Shown in pieces: positions 9,455 to 18,504 of a stretch of 64,000 nt of DNA. The stretch covers positions 2,356,001-2,420,000 of the forward strand of contig OY282380.1 of assembly GCA_958295885.1 (NCBI GenBank), given 5' to 3'. The stretch comes from Arenicellales bacterium (GTDB taxonomy: Bacteria > Pseudomonadota > Gammaproteobacteria > Arenicellales > JAJDZL01). Below the pieces are notes generated by a model. The model searched no databases, was not told the DNA's origin, and saw only the letters and a program-made list of their open reading frames with translations. Position 1 is the stretch's first letter. Each line of letters opens with the position of its first letter. The position numbers were made by a program, and so were the translations under genes.

Positions 9455-10528
9455 TTACAGCAAAGGAACTACATCCGTTTCAAAGCGCTTGTTCCAGTTG
9501 TCCAGTTCTTTTCCTAAATGGTCCCAGTCTGGAATAACTGAAAATTCTGCAGCTTCTTCACTGGTGAACCGAAGATGTTCGACTCCATGTTCAGCCTTCC
9601 CATTCACGGGAACTTCACCTACGTCCTGATAGTACAGTTCACTGTTTTCCTTGTTAATGGTGAAATTGGCAAAATCAAATGCAAGCTGCTTGTTCACAGA
9701 GCTTGATAGCACCATCCACCCACTTACGAACAGGAATGTTTTCAGGGATGGATCAGTTTTTGTCAGGTGTCTCAGTTGAGTGCCCTTAACGCCGCCTAAA
9801 GTGCCCTGGTCAACGAATGTCACTGAGGTTTCAGCGGTTTCCAATGAGGTAATTACGTCAGATGTATTTGCTGATACTCGACCGATATTTCCACTTTTGG
9901 CCAGTTCGATCAAAAATTCCCAGCCAGGTTCCATGTTGTATTCATCGCCGCCTCGGGCTTTTGCAAGCGCCACAACCTGCAGATTGGTGTTGAGAGTGGG
10001 ATTCGGCCATAGGATCTGTCCCTGCAGCTTTGGATCCAGCAGGTCATCCACCGTATTGATCTCGATCGGACAATTCTCCGGTGCATAGGTAAAGAAAACA
10101 CCGCTCGTGCCCCTCGGAATGTTTTTCCAGTTGCCGTCCGCATCTTTGGTAATCAGGCTCTCAGGTACGTCTGCAAGATTGGGACAGTCATCCAATGTCA
10201 CAGTTTCGGCCCATCCTTCCCGTAACATGGACAAGAAAACGGGGCTCCAATTGTCCACGAGATCATAGGGTGGATTCGGCCATGCCGCCTTGATTTTTGG
10301 CAGAATGGATGCAGCGCCTCCGGAATGAAGGGTCCAATTGATCGGCGCTTTGTCCCACGCGTCAGCAATCTTTTTGGCATTGTCGATCCAAGGCGGCCCC
10401 CAATCAACGACCGAGAGAGGTGTGTTTCCATAGGCGTTGCGCATGAAAGGCATCGTCATCGCTGCGCCCGCTACTCCAGTGGCGGCTGCGGCTTTCAGCA
10501 GTTGACGGCGTGTGAGTTTCGTATTCAT
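9455..10528 (-). CDS. Periplasmic substrate-binding protein, PotD-like, Tat-exported
   Basis: This 357-residue solute-binding protein has a twin-arginine signal (TRRQLLKAAAATGVAGAAM, then a cleavage region around MRNAYGN), so it is exported folded. The body (VVDWGPPWIDNAKKIADAW, VDNWSPVFLSMLREGWAE) is of the polyamine/opine-binding type. It is the first gene of the minus-strand operon that continues through the permeases, ATPase, EutA, PhyH, EutC and DoeA proteins. The ligand is probably the compound these enzymes degrade. The divergent GntR regulator starts 235 bp away, so the shared spacer should hold the control sites. Confidence 0.86.
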   Translation of the reverse strand: MNTKLTRRQLLKAAAATGVAGAAMTMPFMRNAYGNTPLSVVDWGPPWIDNAKKIADAWDKAPINWTLHSGGAASILPKIKAAWPNPPYDLVDNWSPVFLSMLREGWAETVTLDDCPNLADVPESLITKDADGNWKNIPRGTSGVFFTYAPENCPIEINTVDDLLDPKLQGQILWPNPTLNTNLQVVALAKARGGDEYNMEPGWEFLIELAKSGNIGRVSANTSDVITSLETAETSVTFVDQGTLGGVKGTQLRHLTKTDPSLKTFLFVSGWMVLSSSVNKQLAFDFANFTINKENSELYYQDVGEVPVNGKAEHGVEHLRFTSEEAAEFSVIPDWDHLGKELDNWNKRFETDVVPLL

Positions 10529-10666
10529 ATTTCAGTCCTCCGACGTTGTTTCTTGTAATTTGCCCGTCTTTTTCCAGCAGATCAGCAAACCTGGTCCTGA
10601 TGTGAACTCTCCGTTGCTCCAATTGGCAGTCGGGTATCTAGAACGATCTTTACCTTCGGTTATAGC

Positions 10667-10674
10667 TGTATACA
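10667..10674. promoter_or_regulatory. Candidate GntR/FCD operator palindrome
   Basis: The perfect 8-bp palindrome TGTATACA lies in the spacer between the divergent binding-protein and regulator genes. It fits the tGTa..tACa pattern known for FadR-type (FCD) GntR regulators, one of which is encoded next door. A second imperfect half (GGTACAA) lies about 12 bp to the right. This is a short motif and could be chance. Confidence 0.35.
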
Positions 10675-10762
10675 TATATTACATGGTACAATTTTGATAG
10701 TCAATGAATGAGAACTCAATGCGAATCTATGAATTTCTCAACGGTCCAATGAATTTTTACAG

Positions 10763-11518
10763 ATGAAAAAGAATAAGAGCGGCGAAATTCCGAGCATTCG
10801 GCCAGCGGTCAATAAGCGCGAATCAGCGAGTGATCGCCACACGCGGATATACAAAGCGATTCGCGAACGAATCTCTCTTTTGTATTACCCGCCCCATACC
10901 GTAATCGGTGAAGTCGAGCTCGCCAAAGAATTCTCGGTGAGCCGCACTCCCATAAGACGTGTGCTGCAAAGACTGCATTTTGAAGGGTTGGTTGAAATTC
11001 GCAATGGAGTCGGCACCGTCGTAACGGACATTGACTTAAAGACGATGAAGGAGGTGTACGATCTGAGAATGTTTCTGACGGAACTGAGTGCTGAGCTGTC
11101 GCCGCGTCCGATCACTGCAGATCATATCAATGTGATGGAAAAACTGCTTCAGCGAACCAAGCAGATGTACGACAAGCGGGACAGCGTGGCGTACGGACAA
11201 TTGTGCAATGAATTGCACGAACTCTTGATTTCGTTGATTGGCAGCGTGCCTTTACGCGAAATCACCGACAATCTGTACTATCGGTCCGCTCGAATTTGGG
11301 TCACGTTCCTTCCGAACCTGGATTGGAAACAAGTGATTAAAGACCAGGAACTTGAGACGTCGGAAATCCTTTCTGCAATGCAGCGAGACGATTTGCGAGG
11401 TGTCGTACAGGTGCGCCGATTTTACCTGCACTGCATACTGACTCGTATCAGTGACTACTTGACAAGCGGTTCCCGCGTGAGGGTCAATTTAGTACGTTCC
11501 ATGAGGAACAGCCGCTAG
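10763..11518 (+). CDS. GntR family transcriptional regulator (FCD type)
   Basis: The N-terminal winged helix (residues about 25-95: YKAIRERI, GEVELAKEFSVSRTPIRRVLQRL, VEIRNGVGTVV) is of the GntR type. The all-helical C-terminal part (EVYDLRMFLTELSAEL) is an FCD effector domain. The protein should bind a small metabolite and release an operator. It is divergent from the transporter/Eut operon and 18 bp before the flavoenzyme gene, so it probably controls both. This differs from EnuR, the MocR-type GntR regulator of classical ectoine catabolism. Confidence 0.85.
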   Translation: MKKNKSGEIPSIRPAVNKRESASDRHTRIYKAIRERISLLYYPPHTVIGEVELAKEFSVSRTPIRRVLQRLHFEGLVEIRNGVGTVVTDIDLKTMKEVYDLRMFLTELSAELSPRPITADHINVMEKLLQRTKQMYDKRDSVAYGQLCNELHELLISLIGSVPLREITDNLYYRSARIWVTFLPNLDWKQVIKDQELETSEILSAMQRDDLRGVVQVRRFYLHCILTRISDYLTSGSRVRVNLVRSMRNSR

Positions 11519-11536
11519 TCAGACTGTGACCGTCGT

Positions 11537-13966
11537 TTGAATTTACCTGCGCATTCACAAGTCGTAATTTGCGGGGGTGGAATCGCTGGCGCCAGCGTCG
11601 CCTATCATCTCACCCAGCTTGGAGTTCGAGACGTTGTGTTGTTGGAACGACATCGGCTCACTTCAGGCACGACTTGGCATGCAGCGGGCCTGATCATGCA
11701 GCTTCGTTCATCCCATGCCTTTACCGAGCTCGCAAAGTACAACGTAGAGCTTTATTCCAGGCTTGAATCTGAAACTGGACAGGAAACGGGTTTCAAACAG
11801 AACGGAACACTCGGCATCTGTCGAACCAAAGAGCGGTTGCATGAAACCAAAAGAACGGCTTCAATCGCGAAAAGCTTTGGAATTGAAGCCTGCATGATCA
11901 GCCCTGTCGAAGCAAGAGACCTTTACCCACCGTTGAAAATTGATGCAATTGAAGGTGCGATCTACATTCCACAGGATGGACAGACGAATCCGGTTGACAC
12001 CACCATGTCGCTCATTGCCGGTGCACGCCAGCTTGGTGCAGGCATTTTCGAGCGATGCGAGGCAAAGACGTTAAGGCGCCTGTCCACCCAGCAATATCTG
12101 GTCGAAACGGTTCACGGTTCCATTCAGTGCGAAACTCTCATTCTCGCATGTGGTCTCTGGACCCGTCAACTTGCACTGCAGCTCGGAATCAGAGTTCCGC
12201 TCTATCCCTGTGAACACTTTTACGTGCTGACGCAGCCATTGGCAGCTGTGACGGCAGACCTTCCGGTTTTGCGCGATACCGATGGCCACAATTATGTCAA
12301 GGAAGACGCGGGCAGATGGCTTGTCGGTGCATTTGAACCGAAGGGCAAGCCAGTGGACTTCAAAGATATACCCAGCGATGCTGGATTTGTTGAATTCCCA
12401 GAAGATTGGGAGCAGTTCGAACTCCCGTTTCGCAGGTCCATGGAAGTTCTGCCAGACTTATGTGATGCTGGAATCACGAAATTTTTCAGCGGGCCGGAAA
12501 GTTTCACGCCTGATTTGCTGTTCGCGTTGGGAGAGGTGCCAGGCTTGCCGAACTGTTTTGTTTCAGCCGGATACAACTCCGAAGGTATTGAACTGAATCC
12601 TGGCGCTGGGCGCGCACTCGCAGAATGGATTGCCAATGGAAAGCCGACAATGGACCTCAGCGCCGTAAATGTAGCCCGTTTTCATCAATTTCAGAACAAT
12701 CTGAGTTATCTGCGACGTACGAGCAGTGAAGTCTTGGGACTGCATTACAGAATGCACTGGCCACACCGGCAGAAGACCGCTGCCCGGAACGTTCGCAAGA
12801 GCGTTCTGCATGATCGGTGGGTTGACTTGAATGCGAGCTTTGGAGAAGCGCTGGGCTGGGAAAGACCAATGTGGTTCGCACCCAAAGGAACAAGTGCCGA
12901 AAACGTTTACTCTTACACTCAGCCCAATTGGTTTCAGCACACCGCGATGGAATGCGAGGCCGCTCGCCAGAACGCAGTGATTATCGATCAGAGTTCTTTC
13001 GGCAAGCATCTGGTTCAAGGTCGAGATTCGCGTCATTTTTTGCAGATTCTCTGCAGCAGTGACGTTGACGTGCCTGTCGGAAAAATTGTCTATACTCACA
13101 TGCTGAATGACGATGGTGGAATTGAGGTCGATGCTACTGTGAATCGACTGGATGAGGACCGATATCTTATTGTCACTTCTGCGACTACGCATCCACGAGA
13201 CAAGGCGTGGATTCAAAAACATGTCGCACAAGACTGGCATGTGATGGTTACTGACGTCACGTCATGTTATGCAGTTCTGTCGATTCAGGGGCCAAATTCA
13301 AGAAAACTGCTGTCTCGAATTACCAGTGCGAATTTGAGCGATGAGAATTTTCCATACGCAAATTCAAAGAGGATTGAATTGGGTTATGGATACGCGATCT
13401 GCAATCGCTTGACATTCATTGGTGAATTAGGCTGGGAAATATTTATTGATGCTGAATTCGCACAGGATTTTTTAGATTCAGTGCTGGAGGCCGGGTCGCA
13501 CCTCCGGCTTAAGCCAGCTGGCTATCACGCACTTGAACATCTGCGCTGCGAAGCAGGGTATCGAGAGTATGATTTTGATCTTACACCGCTCGATACTCCT
13601 TACGAAGCTGGGTTGGGATTTACCGTTGATCTGAGCAAGTCAGTCGATTTCAATGGTCGAAGTGCATTGGAGTCTCAACTTACTCGGCACAGGTTGTGCA
13701 AGCGTCTTGTGATGTTCAAGCTGCATGACCGCAGAGTCGTTCTCTTTGGTGAAGAACCCATCTGGTTAGATGGCCAAAATGTTGGATATCTTTCATCCGG
13801 GGCATTCAGTTTCACCTTGGGCAGGTCAGTTGGCATGGGTTACGTATCCCATGCGGAAGGCATAACAAATCAGATTGTTTTGCAGAAGGAGTGGGAAATA
13901 GAGGTCGCCTGTGTACGCCATTGTGCGGAAGCATCCCTGAAGCCTTTTCTGTGCCGTAATCTCTAG
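11537..13966 (+). CDS. Dimethylglycine dehydrogenase-like FAD/GcvT protein
   Basis: This 809-residue two-part flavoenzyme begins with a DAO-type FAD domain (QVVICGGGIAGASVAYHL, then TSGTTWHAAGL with the His that links FAD covalently in this family). About residues 380-800 form FAO_M and GcvT-like folate-binding domains (GVTEVTS-like region at VMVTDVTSCYAVLSIQGPNS, and FIGELGWEIFID). Relatives demethylate dimethylglycine or sarcosine and pass formaldehyde to tetrahydrofolate. The start is TTG at 11537, the only one that keeps the whole Rossmann strand; no strong ribosome site is visible. It follows the GntR gene by 18 bp. A role in breaking down N-methylated osmolytes is likely. Confidence 0.85.
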   Translation: MNLPAHSQVVICGGGIAGASVAYHLTQLGVRDVVLLERHRLTSGTTWHAAGLIMQLRSSHAFTELAKYNVELYSRLESETGQETGFKQNGTLGICRTKERLHETKRTASIAKSFGIEACMISPVEARDLYPPLKIDAIEGAIYIPQDGQTNPVDTTMSLIAGARQLGAGIFERCEAKTLRRLSTQQYLVETVHGSIQCETLILACGLWTRQLALQLGIRVPLYPCEHFYVLTQPLAAVTADLPVLRDTDGHNYVKEDAGRWLVGAFEPKGKPVDFKDIPSDAGFVEFPEDWEQFELPFRRSMEVLPDLCDAGITKFFSGPESFTPDLLFALGEVPGLPNCFVSAGYNSEGIELNPGAGRALAEWIANGKPTMDLSAVNVARFHQFQNNLSYLRRTSSEVLGLHYRMHWPHRQKTAARNVRKSVLHDRWVDLNASFGEALGWERPMWFAPKGTSAENVYSYTQPNWFQHTAMECEAARQNAVIIDQSSFGKHLVQGRDSRHFLQILCSSDVDVPVGKIVYTHMLNDDGGIEVDATVNRLDEDRYLIVTSATTHPRDKAWIQKHVAQDWHVMVTDVTSCYAVLSIQGPNSRKLLSRITSANLSDENFPYANSKRIELGYGYAICNRLTFIGELGWEIFIDAEFAQDFLDSVLEAGSHLRLKPAGYHALEHLRCEAGYREYDFDLTPLDTPYEAGLGFTVDLSKSVDFNGRSALESQLTRHRLCKRLVMFKLHDRRVVLFGEEPIWLDGQNVGYLSSGAFSFTLGRSVGMGYVSHAEGITNQIVLQKEWEIEVACVRHCAEASLKPFLCRNL

Positions 13967-14468
13967 AACGGATTGAAATTCTATTGTCAGTTCAGCTTCA
14001 GCCATTCGATTGTGGCGCTAACTGGGACATCTATGTACAATGAGGCGTGCGCATTAAATCTCCAATGCGGCATCTGCTCTGTTTGTTCTTTTCGAAATTC
14101 TGCTTCATCATTCATACACGAAGGGCAAATTTAACAGTGGCTGATACGTTTCAATTGGATTTGATTCCTTACAACGAAGAGTTCTTAAGCATCGCCCCAG
14201 GCATGTTCCAGGGCCAGTCAACTTACCGGCACTGACGTCACACCTTCCAAAAATTCAAAATTTTCTGAAATTCAATCGGCTGCCTTCATACAAAACAAAT
14301 GGTATTTTGTATCTTAGGTCCAGCGATTTAGAATCTTATTCCCGACTTCGACGGTTTATCGTGATTTTCTCGATTTATATTTTTCCAATCCTTTGATTTA
14401 ATTGCATTGTTTTGGGCTGATTTCAAATTATCTGGTGTAGTGCCCAGTTAAATGGATAGAATTTTACA
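13967..14468. other. Intergenic, no supported gene
   Basis: AT-rich spacer between the flavoenzyme and the transposase. A 62-codon frame at 14047-14235 shows no recognisable domain. The stretch TGTAGTGCCC at 14436 may mark the left part of the insertion element. Confidence 0.45.
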
Positions 14469-16200
14469 ATGTCCCATTTTCATGCTATGTTCCCCATTAT
14501 GTTCGTACGCGTGAAATCCACTCCCAACAGCCCCCGAAAATCGGTGCAGATCGTACAGAGCGTACGCCACGGCAAGAAAGTTCGACAGCGCATCGTGCGC
14601 CATGTCGGCATCGCCAACAGCGAACAGAACCAGCCGCACCTCAAACATCTGGCTGAAATCCTCAAAGCGCAGATGCAGGAACAGAACCAGCCTTCATTTT
14701 TTGCAGCCGAAGAAACCGCGCTGCAAATCCAACAGGCGCGCCAACAACAAGCGGCTCCAGCCAAAGCCCTGCAGGTTCAGCTGCAGCAACTGCGCGGAGA
14801 AACCGCGGTGTCGCTGGGGATTTATGATGTTTACGGTGAGCTGTATCAACAAGTGCAATTGCATCGCATCTTACCGCGTTATCGGTATCGAGCATCGAAT
14901 CCGGCGCTGTTTCACACGGTGATGGCCCGCATTGCCAATCCCGACAGCAAACGTGCCAGCGTGCGTCGTCTGGGGGAAGAATTCGGAGTGCGGCTGTCGC
15001 TGGAGAAAGTGTATCGGATGATGGACTATCTCAGTGAAGAAGTGCCGTTGCAGCGACTGCAGCGTTGGGCTGCAAAAAACGCCCAGCAGCAGTTGCAGGA
15101 GCCCTTGGATGTGTTGTTTTTTGACTGCACTACACTTTATTTCGAGTCGTTCGTCGAAGATGAACTGAAACAGCCCGGCGATAGCAAGGATGCCAAGTTT
15201 AAGGAAAGCCAGGTGCTGCTGGCACTGATGGTTACGCCGCAGGGTCTTCCGCTCAGTTACGAGCTGTTGCCTGGGGCCACCTTTGAAGGTCATAGTCTGT
15301 TGGCGATGGTGGCGCGACTAAGAACGGATTTCAAGGTGCAAAACGTGATTTGCGTCGCCGACCGCGGCATGTTGAACAACCACAAGCTGCAACAGTTGCA
15401 GGAAGCCGGTCTGTATTACATTGTCGGCGCCCGCTTGAAGAACCTGCCGCAAAAGCTACAGGCTCAAGTGTTGAATTTAGACCAATATCAAGCCTCGCTA
15501 CAGAGTGGAGTTCGCATTTTATCGTTGGCGTATGGTCAACGCCGAGTCATTGTCAGTCATTGTAAGAAACGCGCCCGCAAGGATCGTCATGATCGAGAAA
15601 AAGCGGTGAACAAGCTGCTGAAAATACTCAACAAAAGTCAAAGCCCCAAGGCGCTGATGAGCAACTGCGGTTACAAGCGTTTCGTGCGGATGCAGGGCCA
15701 CAGCCGCGTGCTGGTGGATCAGAATGAAATCGAACAGGCGCAAAAATGGGATGGTCTGCATGGGGTGGTCACCAATGTGCCGACCATGACCGACGAGCAG
15801 GTGCTGTCGCATTATCGCGGACTGTGGCAGGTAGAACAGAGTTTTCGGATCACCCAACAGGATCTGAAAGTGCGCCCGATCTTTCACTGGACGCCGCGCC
15901 GGGTGCAGGCGCATATCGCCATTTCATTCATGGCTCTGATGTGTGTCAGACACCTGCAGTATCGGATGGGTCTGCAGCAGCAGCGCTATTCACCTCAGGT
16001 GATTCGAGAGGCCTTGCTCAAGGCGCAGTATTGTGTCGTTGAGCATCGGAAATACGGTCAACGAAATGCGATTCCGATGCAGCTGCCAGAGGTGGCGAAA
16101 AAACTTTATGCGGCAATGGGAATTCGGAGGTCGATGACGACTTTAGTATTACAGAAAGATTAAACATTCAAATTCAGCAAAAGCGTAAAGATGTAGTACC
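14436..16200 (+). mobile_element. Insertion sequence, IS1634 family (ends uncertain)
   Basis: One full transposase gene makes up the element. Clear terminal inverted repeats were not found by eye. The motifs TGTAGTGCCC (14436) and TGTAGTACC (16192), in the same orientation on both sides, are used here only as a rough frame. Confidence 0.45.
14469..16163 (+). CDS. IS1634-type DDE transposase
   Basis: The 564-residue product has the typical IS1634 opening (FVRVKSTPNSPRKSVQIVQSVRHGKKVRQRIVRHVGIA) followed by a DDE_Tnp_1 catalytic domain (FFDCTTLYFE for the first Asp, VADRGMLNN for the second, and YRGLWQVEQSFRITQQDLKVRPIFHW with the last Glu). The length is full, with no internal stop, so the element may be active. 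Met11 (14499) is an alternative start that fits the family better. Codon use is richer in G and C than its neighbours, as expected for a newcomer. It separates the osmolyte region from the xoxF region. Confidence 0.88.
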   Translation: MSHFHAMFPIMFVRVKSTPNSPRKSVQIVQSVRHGKKVRQRIVRHVGIANSEQNQPHLKHLAEILKAQMQEQNQPSFFAAEETALQIQQARQQQAAPAKALQVQLQQLRGETAVSLGIYDVYGELYQQVQLHRILPRYRYRASNPALFHTVMARIANPDSKRASVRRLGEEFGVRLSLEKVYRMMDYLSEEVPLQRLQRWAAKNAQQQLQEPLDVLFFDCTTLYFESFVEDELKQPGDSKDAKFKESQVLLALMVTPQGLPLSYELLPGATFEGHSLLAMVARLRTDFKVQNVICVADRGMLNNHKLQQLQEAGLYYIVGARLKNLPQKLQAQVLNLDQYQASLQSGVRILSLAYGQRRVIVSHCKKRARKDRHDREKAVNKLLKILNKSQSPKALMSNCGYKRFVRMQGHSRVLVDQNEIEQAQKWDGLHGVVTNVPTMTDEQVLSHYRGLWQVEQSFRITQQDLKVRPIFHWTPRRVQAHIAISFMALMCVRHLQYRMGLQQQRYSPQVIREALLKAQYCVVEHRKYGQRNAIPMQLPEVAKKLYAAMGIRRSMTTLVLQKD

Positions 16201-16519
16201 TAATATTCAAATGGTACTCAATTTAATCAAGAAATTACAAAAACATACCGTCGAACTCAGGAGTACAAACATCGAGATTCGATCCAGATTAACCAAAACA
16301 AGCCGCTTCTGATCTGATGTTCTTGTGGGATGACAATTCGACTCAATAATTTGTTTTGCGTTGAATCTGCTAAAATCGTTCCATTGGATTGCGAAAGCAT
16401 TAATATTCAGGAGAGACTGTTTTCCGACCAAATCACACTCTTATTCCAAAACCTTCCCATCGCTTCTTTTTTGTGAGATTAGGGGAGTATTTCTAAGACA
16501 CTGTAGTTGACTAGTTAGC
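16164..16519. other. Intergenic, no supported gene
   Basis: AT-rich spacer after the transposase. A 74-codon minus-strand frame (16207-16431) has no recognisable feature. Promoter elements for the two secreted unknowns downstream should lie here. Confidence 0.45.
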
Positions 16520-17203
16520 ATGAATCTTAAAGCCGTTTTATACGAATTCGCTCGACTGATCGTCTTGCTCATGACATTGTTCAGTTCCAGTCTGCTGTTT
16601 AGCGACGAACAAAACTGGGAATTGAACGAAGCGCAAAAATTAATCTATACGACACCACATTTTTTGTCGGTGTCAGCTGGTTCTATTATTTCTTATCAGT
16701 TTAAAAGCAACGTAGAAAGTGTGGAGTCTCCGGACAGCGTCGAAGTCAGAATTCTGAAATCCTATGATCAAAATAAATGTGATGTTCAAATTCGTTTTCT
16801 TTCGGGAAGCAACCAAATTAAATTCCCGGATTTTATCGGCTACAGAGGCAATCCCGTGATTATCGGTTTTCTTGAGCGCGATGTGCGCCAGATGAAAAAA
16901 TCCACTGGAGGCAGTGACCTGTATTTTCGAAATAGAATTCGTCATGCGCTTGCAGACGATCCACTTGTTGAAATGATAAGCATCGAACACGACGGAAGCA
17001 GGCATGATGCTTATCAAATTACATTCTTGCCTTATTTGAATGTTCCATTAAGCGAGAGACTGTCTCAATATATGAAAAAGGTATATCGAATTACTCTTTC
17101 TGAAACCGTGCCCGGCTACGTGGTTGCCTTAAGTACGGAAGTAGACAATGATTCGTATAGCGCTAAAGAGACATTAAGATTTGGGGGCGTGAACATTCCC
17201 TGA
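16520..17203 (+). CDS. Secreted protein of unknown function in the xoxF region
   Basis: This 227-residue protein has a signal peptide (hydrophobic residues 10-29, LLMTLFSSSLLFS, cleavage likely before DEQNW). The mature part is rich in beta strands and has one Cys (NKCDVQIRF). No family was recognised. A second small secreted protein follows after 21 bp with a good ribosome site between them (AAGGAGG at about 17210), so the two should be co-transcribed. Their place beside the SoxYZ-like carrier and xoxF suggests a periplasmic role in the quinoprotein system. Confidence 0.7.
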   Translation: MNLKAVLYEFARLIVLLMTLFSSSLLFSDEQNWELNEAQKLIYTTPHFLSVSAGSIISYQFKSNVESVESPDSVEVRILKSYDQNKCDVQIRFLSGSNQIKFPDFIGYRGNPVIIGFLERDVRQMKKSTGGSDLYFRNRIRHALADDPLVEMISIEHDGSRHDAYQITFLPYLNVPLSERLSQYMKKVYRITLSETVPGYVVALSTEVDNDSYSAKETLRFGGVNIP

Positions 17204-17224
17204 CATGCAAGGAGGAAAAAGCGG

Positions 17225-17581
17225 ATGGCAAAACTTATTCAGAATTCAATAATTTCAGTGTTGCTGCTGAGCCTTGGACCGGTTCATGCCGCTGAGAACT
17301 GCGCAGGCGAAAACTTTCCAACCAGTGCCAAAGTGGATTATGTTATTGGCTGCATGGCTGCGAACGGACAGACCCCCGAGATATTGCAGCGATGTTCCTG
17401 CAGCATTGATTACATTGAATCAAATCTGACATACGATGAATATGTGGAAGCCGATACAGTAATGCAAATTCAACTTTCTGCTGGTGAGCGCGGCATATTC
17501 TTTAGGAACAGCAGCTGGGCTAAAGTGAAAACAGACAAGCTGGCAAAGGTTCAGGCGCTCTCGACTTTAGAATGTTTCTGA
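17225..17581 (+). CDS. Small secreted Cys-rich protein of unknown function
   Basis: This 118-residue protein has a signal peptide ending around PVHAAENC. The mature part carries several cysteines in a regular pattern (NCAG, GCMAANGQ, RCSCSIDYIES, and the terminal ECF), which suggests disulfides or a metal site in the periplasm. It is preceded by AAGGAGG about 7-13 bp before the ATG. It is the second gene of a two-gene unit beside the SoxYZ-like carrier. No family was recognised with certainty. Confidence 0.7.
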   Translation: MAKLIQNSIISVLLLSLGPVHAAENCAGENFPTSAKVDYVIGCMAANGQTPEILQRCSCSIDYIESNLTYDEYVEADTVMQIQLSAGERGIFFRNSSWAKVKTDKLAKVQALSTLECF

Positions 17582-17633
17582 TGCGCAGCGGCCTTTGCCG
17601 AAAAAAACTAAGTAAGCGAATTTGACACTTCGG

Positions 17634-18461
17634 TCACTGGGCTACTGGATCAAGCGACCACGAATGTTCAAATCGATTGTCTTTTGAATCAATCGCATAG
17701 GCAGACAGTTCTGCGTACTTGTCTGGAACAAAGGAAAATCGAATGGATGGATTTTCACTGAGTGAGAAATTCGTGTCGATGTGTACGATTTCGTCACCGT
17801 CGTAGCTGATTCCCATTTTGTGCACGAAGTGGGCAGGTATGTAGTGACGACTGATCTGATCAAACTGCATGCCGGAATTGTTAGGGTGACTGACCATGAC
17901 CTGCACCGTAGTGGAATGCCCTAAAGCCGGTTCTCCCAATAATGACATTTTCATCCGTCCCAGTCTCTGCAAGGCAGCATCCATGTCAGACATTGCCGGC
18001 GCGGAACATCCTCCGGCGGCTTTGACGTACGCAGTATCCATGTGAAGATCTCCTGAATTCAATTCAGCAATGGCTCGTACGTTCGTATACTCATTGACTC
18101 GGATTCTTGTCTCAAATGAAGTCCATTTGGTTTCAGGAGCGAAGGTGAACGTACCGGCAAGTGGAGCAGGGTTCATGTCAACGATCAGATGAACTTTCGA
18201 AATGTAACGTTCTTCATCCTGAGGTAGGGTCGAAGTTATCGTAATTGGAACCAGAGCGGAATCATAAGCTCGATCTGGCGCATCGAGCTGAATCACGCCC
18301 TCGCCTTCAAGAACATCCTTTTCATTCAGGAATGCTGATTTGATCGCTGACCAGCGATCTTCCGCTTCTGCAGCTTTGGATACGTTGATCTGAAACGTCA
18401 CAGTCAGAATTAATACGGCAGAAAACCAAATCTTCATATTTTTCATAGTAAGCGAACCCAT
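17634..18461 (-). CDS. Quinoprotein-associated fused SoxYZ-like carrier protein
   Basis: This 275-residue secreted protein (signal peptide about residues 8-30) joins a SoxY-like domain to a SoxZ-like domain in one chain. The SoxY part ends with the carrier cysteine in GGCSAP (about residue 160), a variant of the GGCGG tail of true SoxY. The SoxZ-like part then runs from about 170 to the end. Such fused carriers accompany PQQ dehydrogenases together with SoxH-like hydrolases, as here (hydrolase at 1.5-2.4 kb). A true soxYZ pair also exists at 62.7-63.5 kb, so the two carriers probably serve different pathways. Met6 (18446) is an alternative start. Confidence 0.85.
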   Translation of the reverse strand: MGSLTMKNMKIWFSAVLILTVTFQINVSKAAEAEDRWSAIKSAFLNEKDVLEGEGVIQLDAPDRAYDSALVPITITSTLPQDEERYISKVHLIVDMNPAPLAGTFTFAPETKWTSFETRIRVNEYTNVRAIAELNSGDLHMDTAYVKAAGGCSAPAMSDMDAALQRLGRMKMSLLGEPALGHSTTVQVMVSHPNNSGMQFDQISRHYIPAHFVHKMGISYDGDEIVHIDTNFSLSENPSIRFSFVPDKYAELSAYAIDSKDNRFEHSWSLDPVAQ

Positions 18462-18504
18462 TTTTTAAACTATGGCTGAATGTTGAGAGCGCAACCTTCT
18501 TCAA

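Noticed and set aside
14480..14895. Minus-strand open frames inside the IS1634 transposase
   Set aside because: Shadow frames of a well supported gene on the plus strand.
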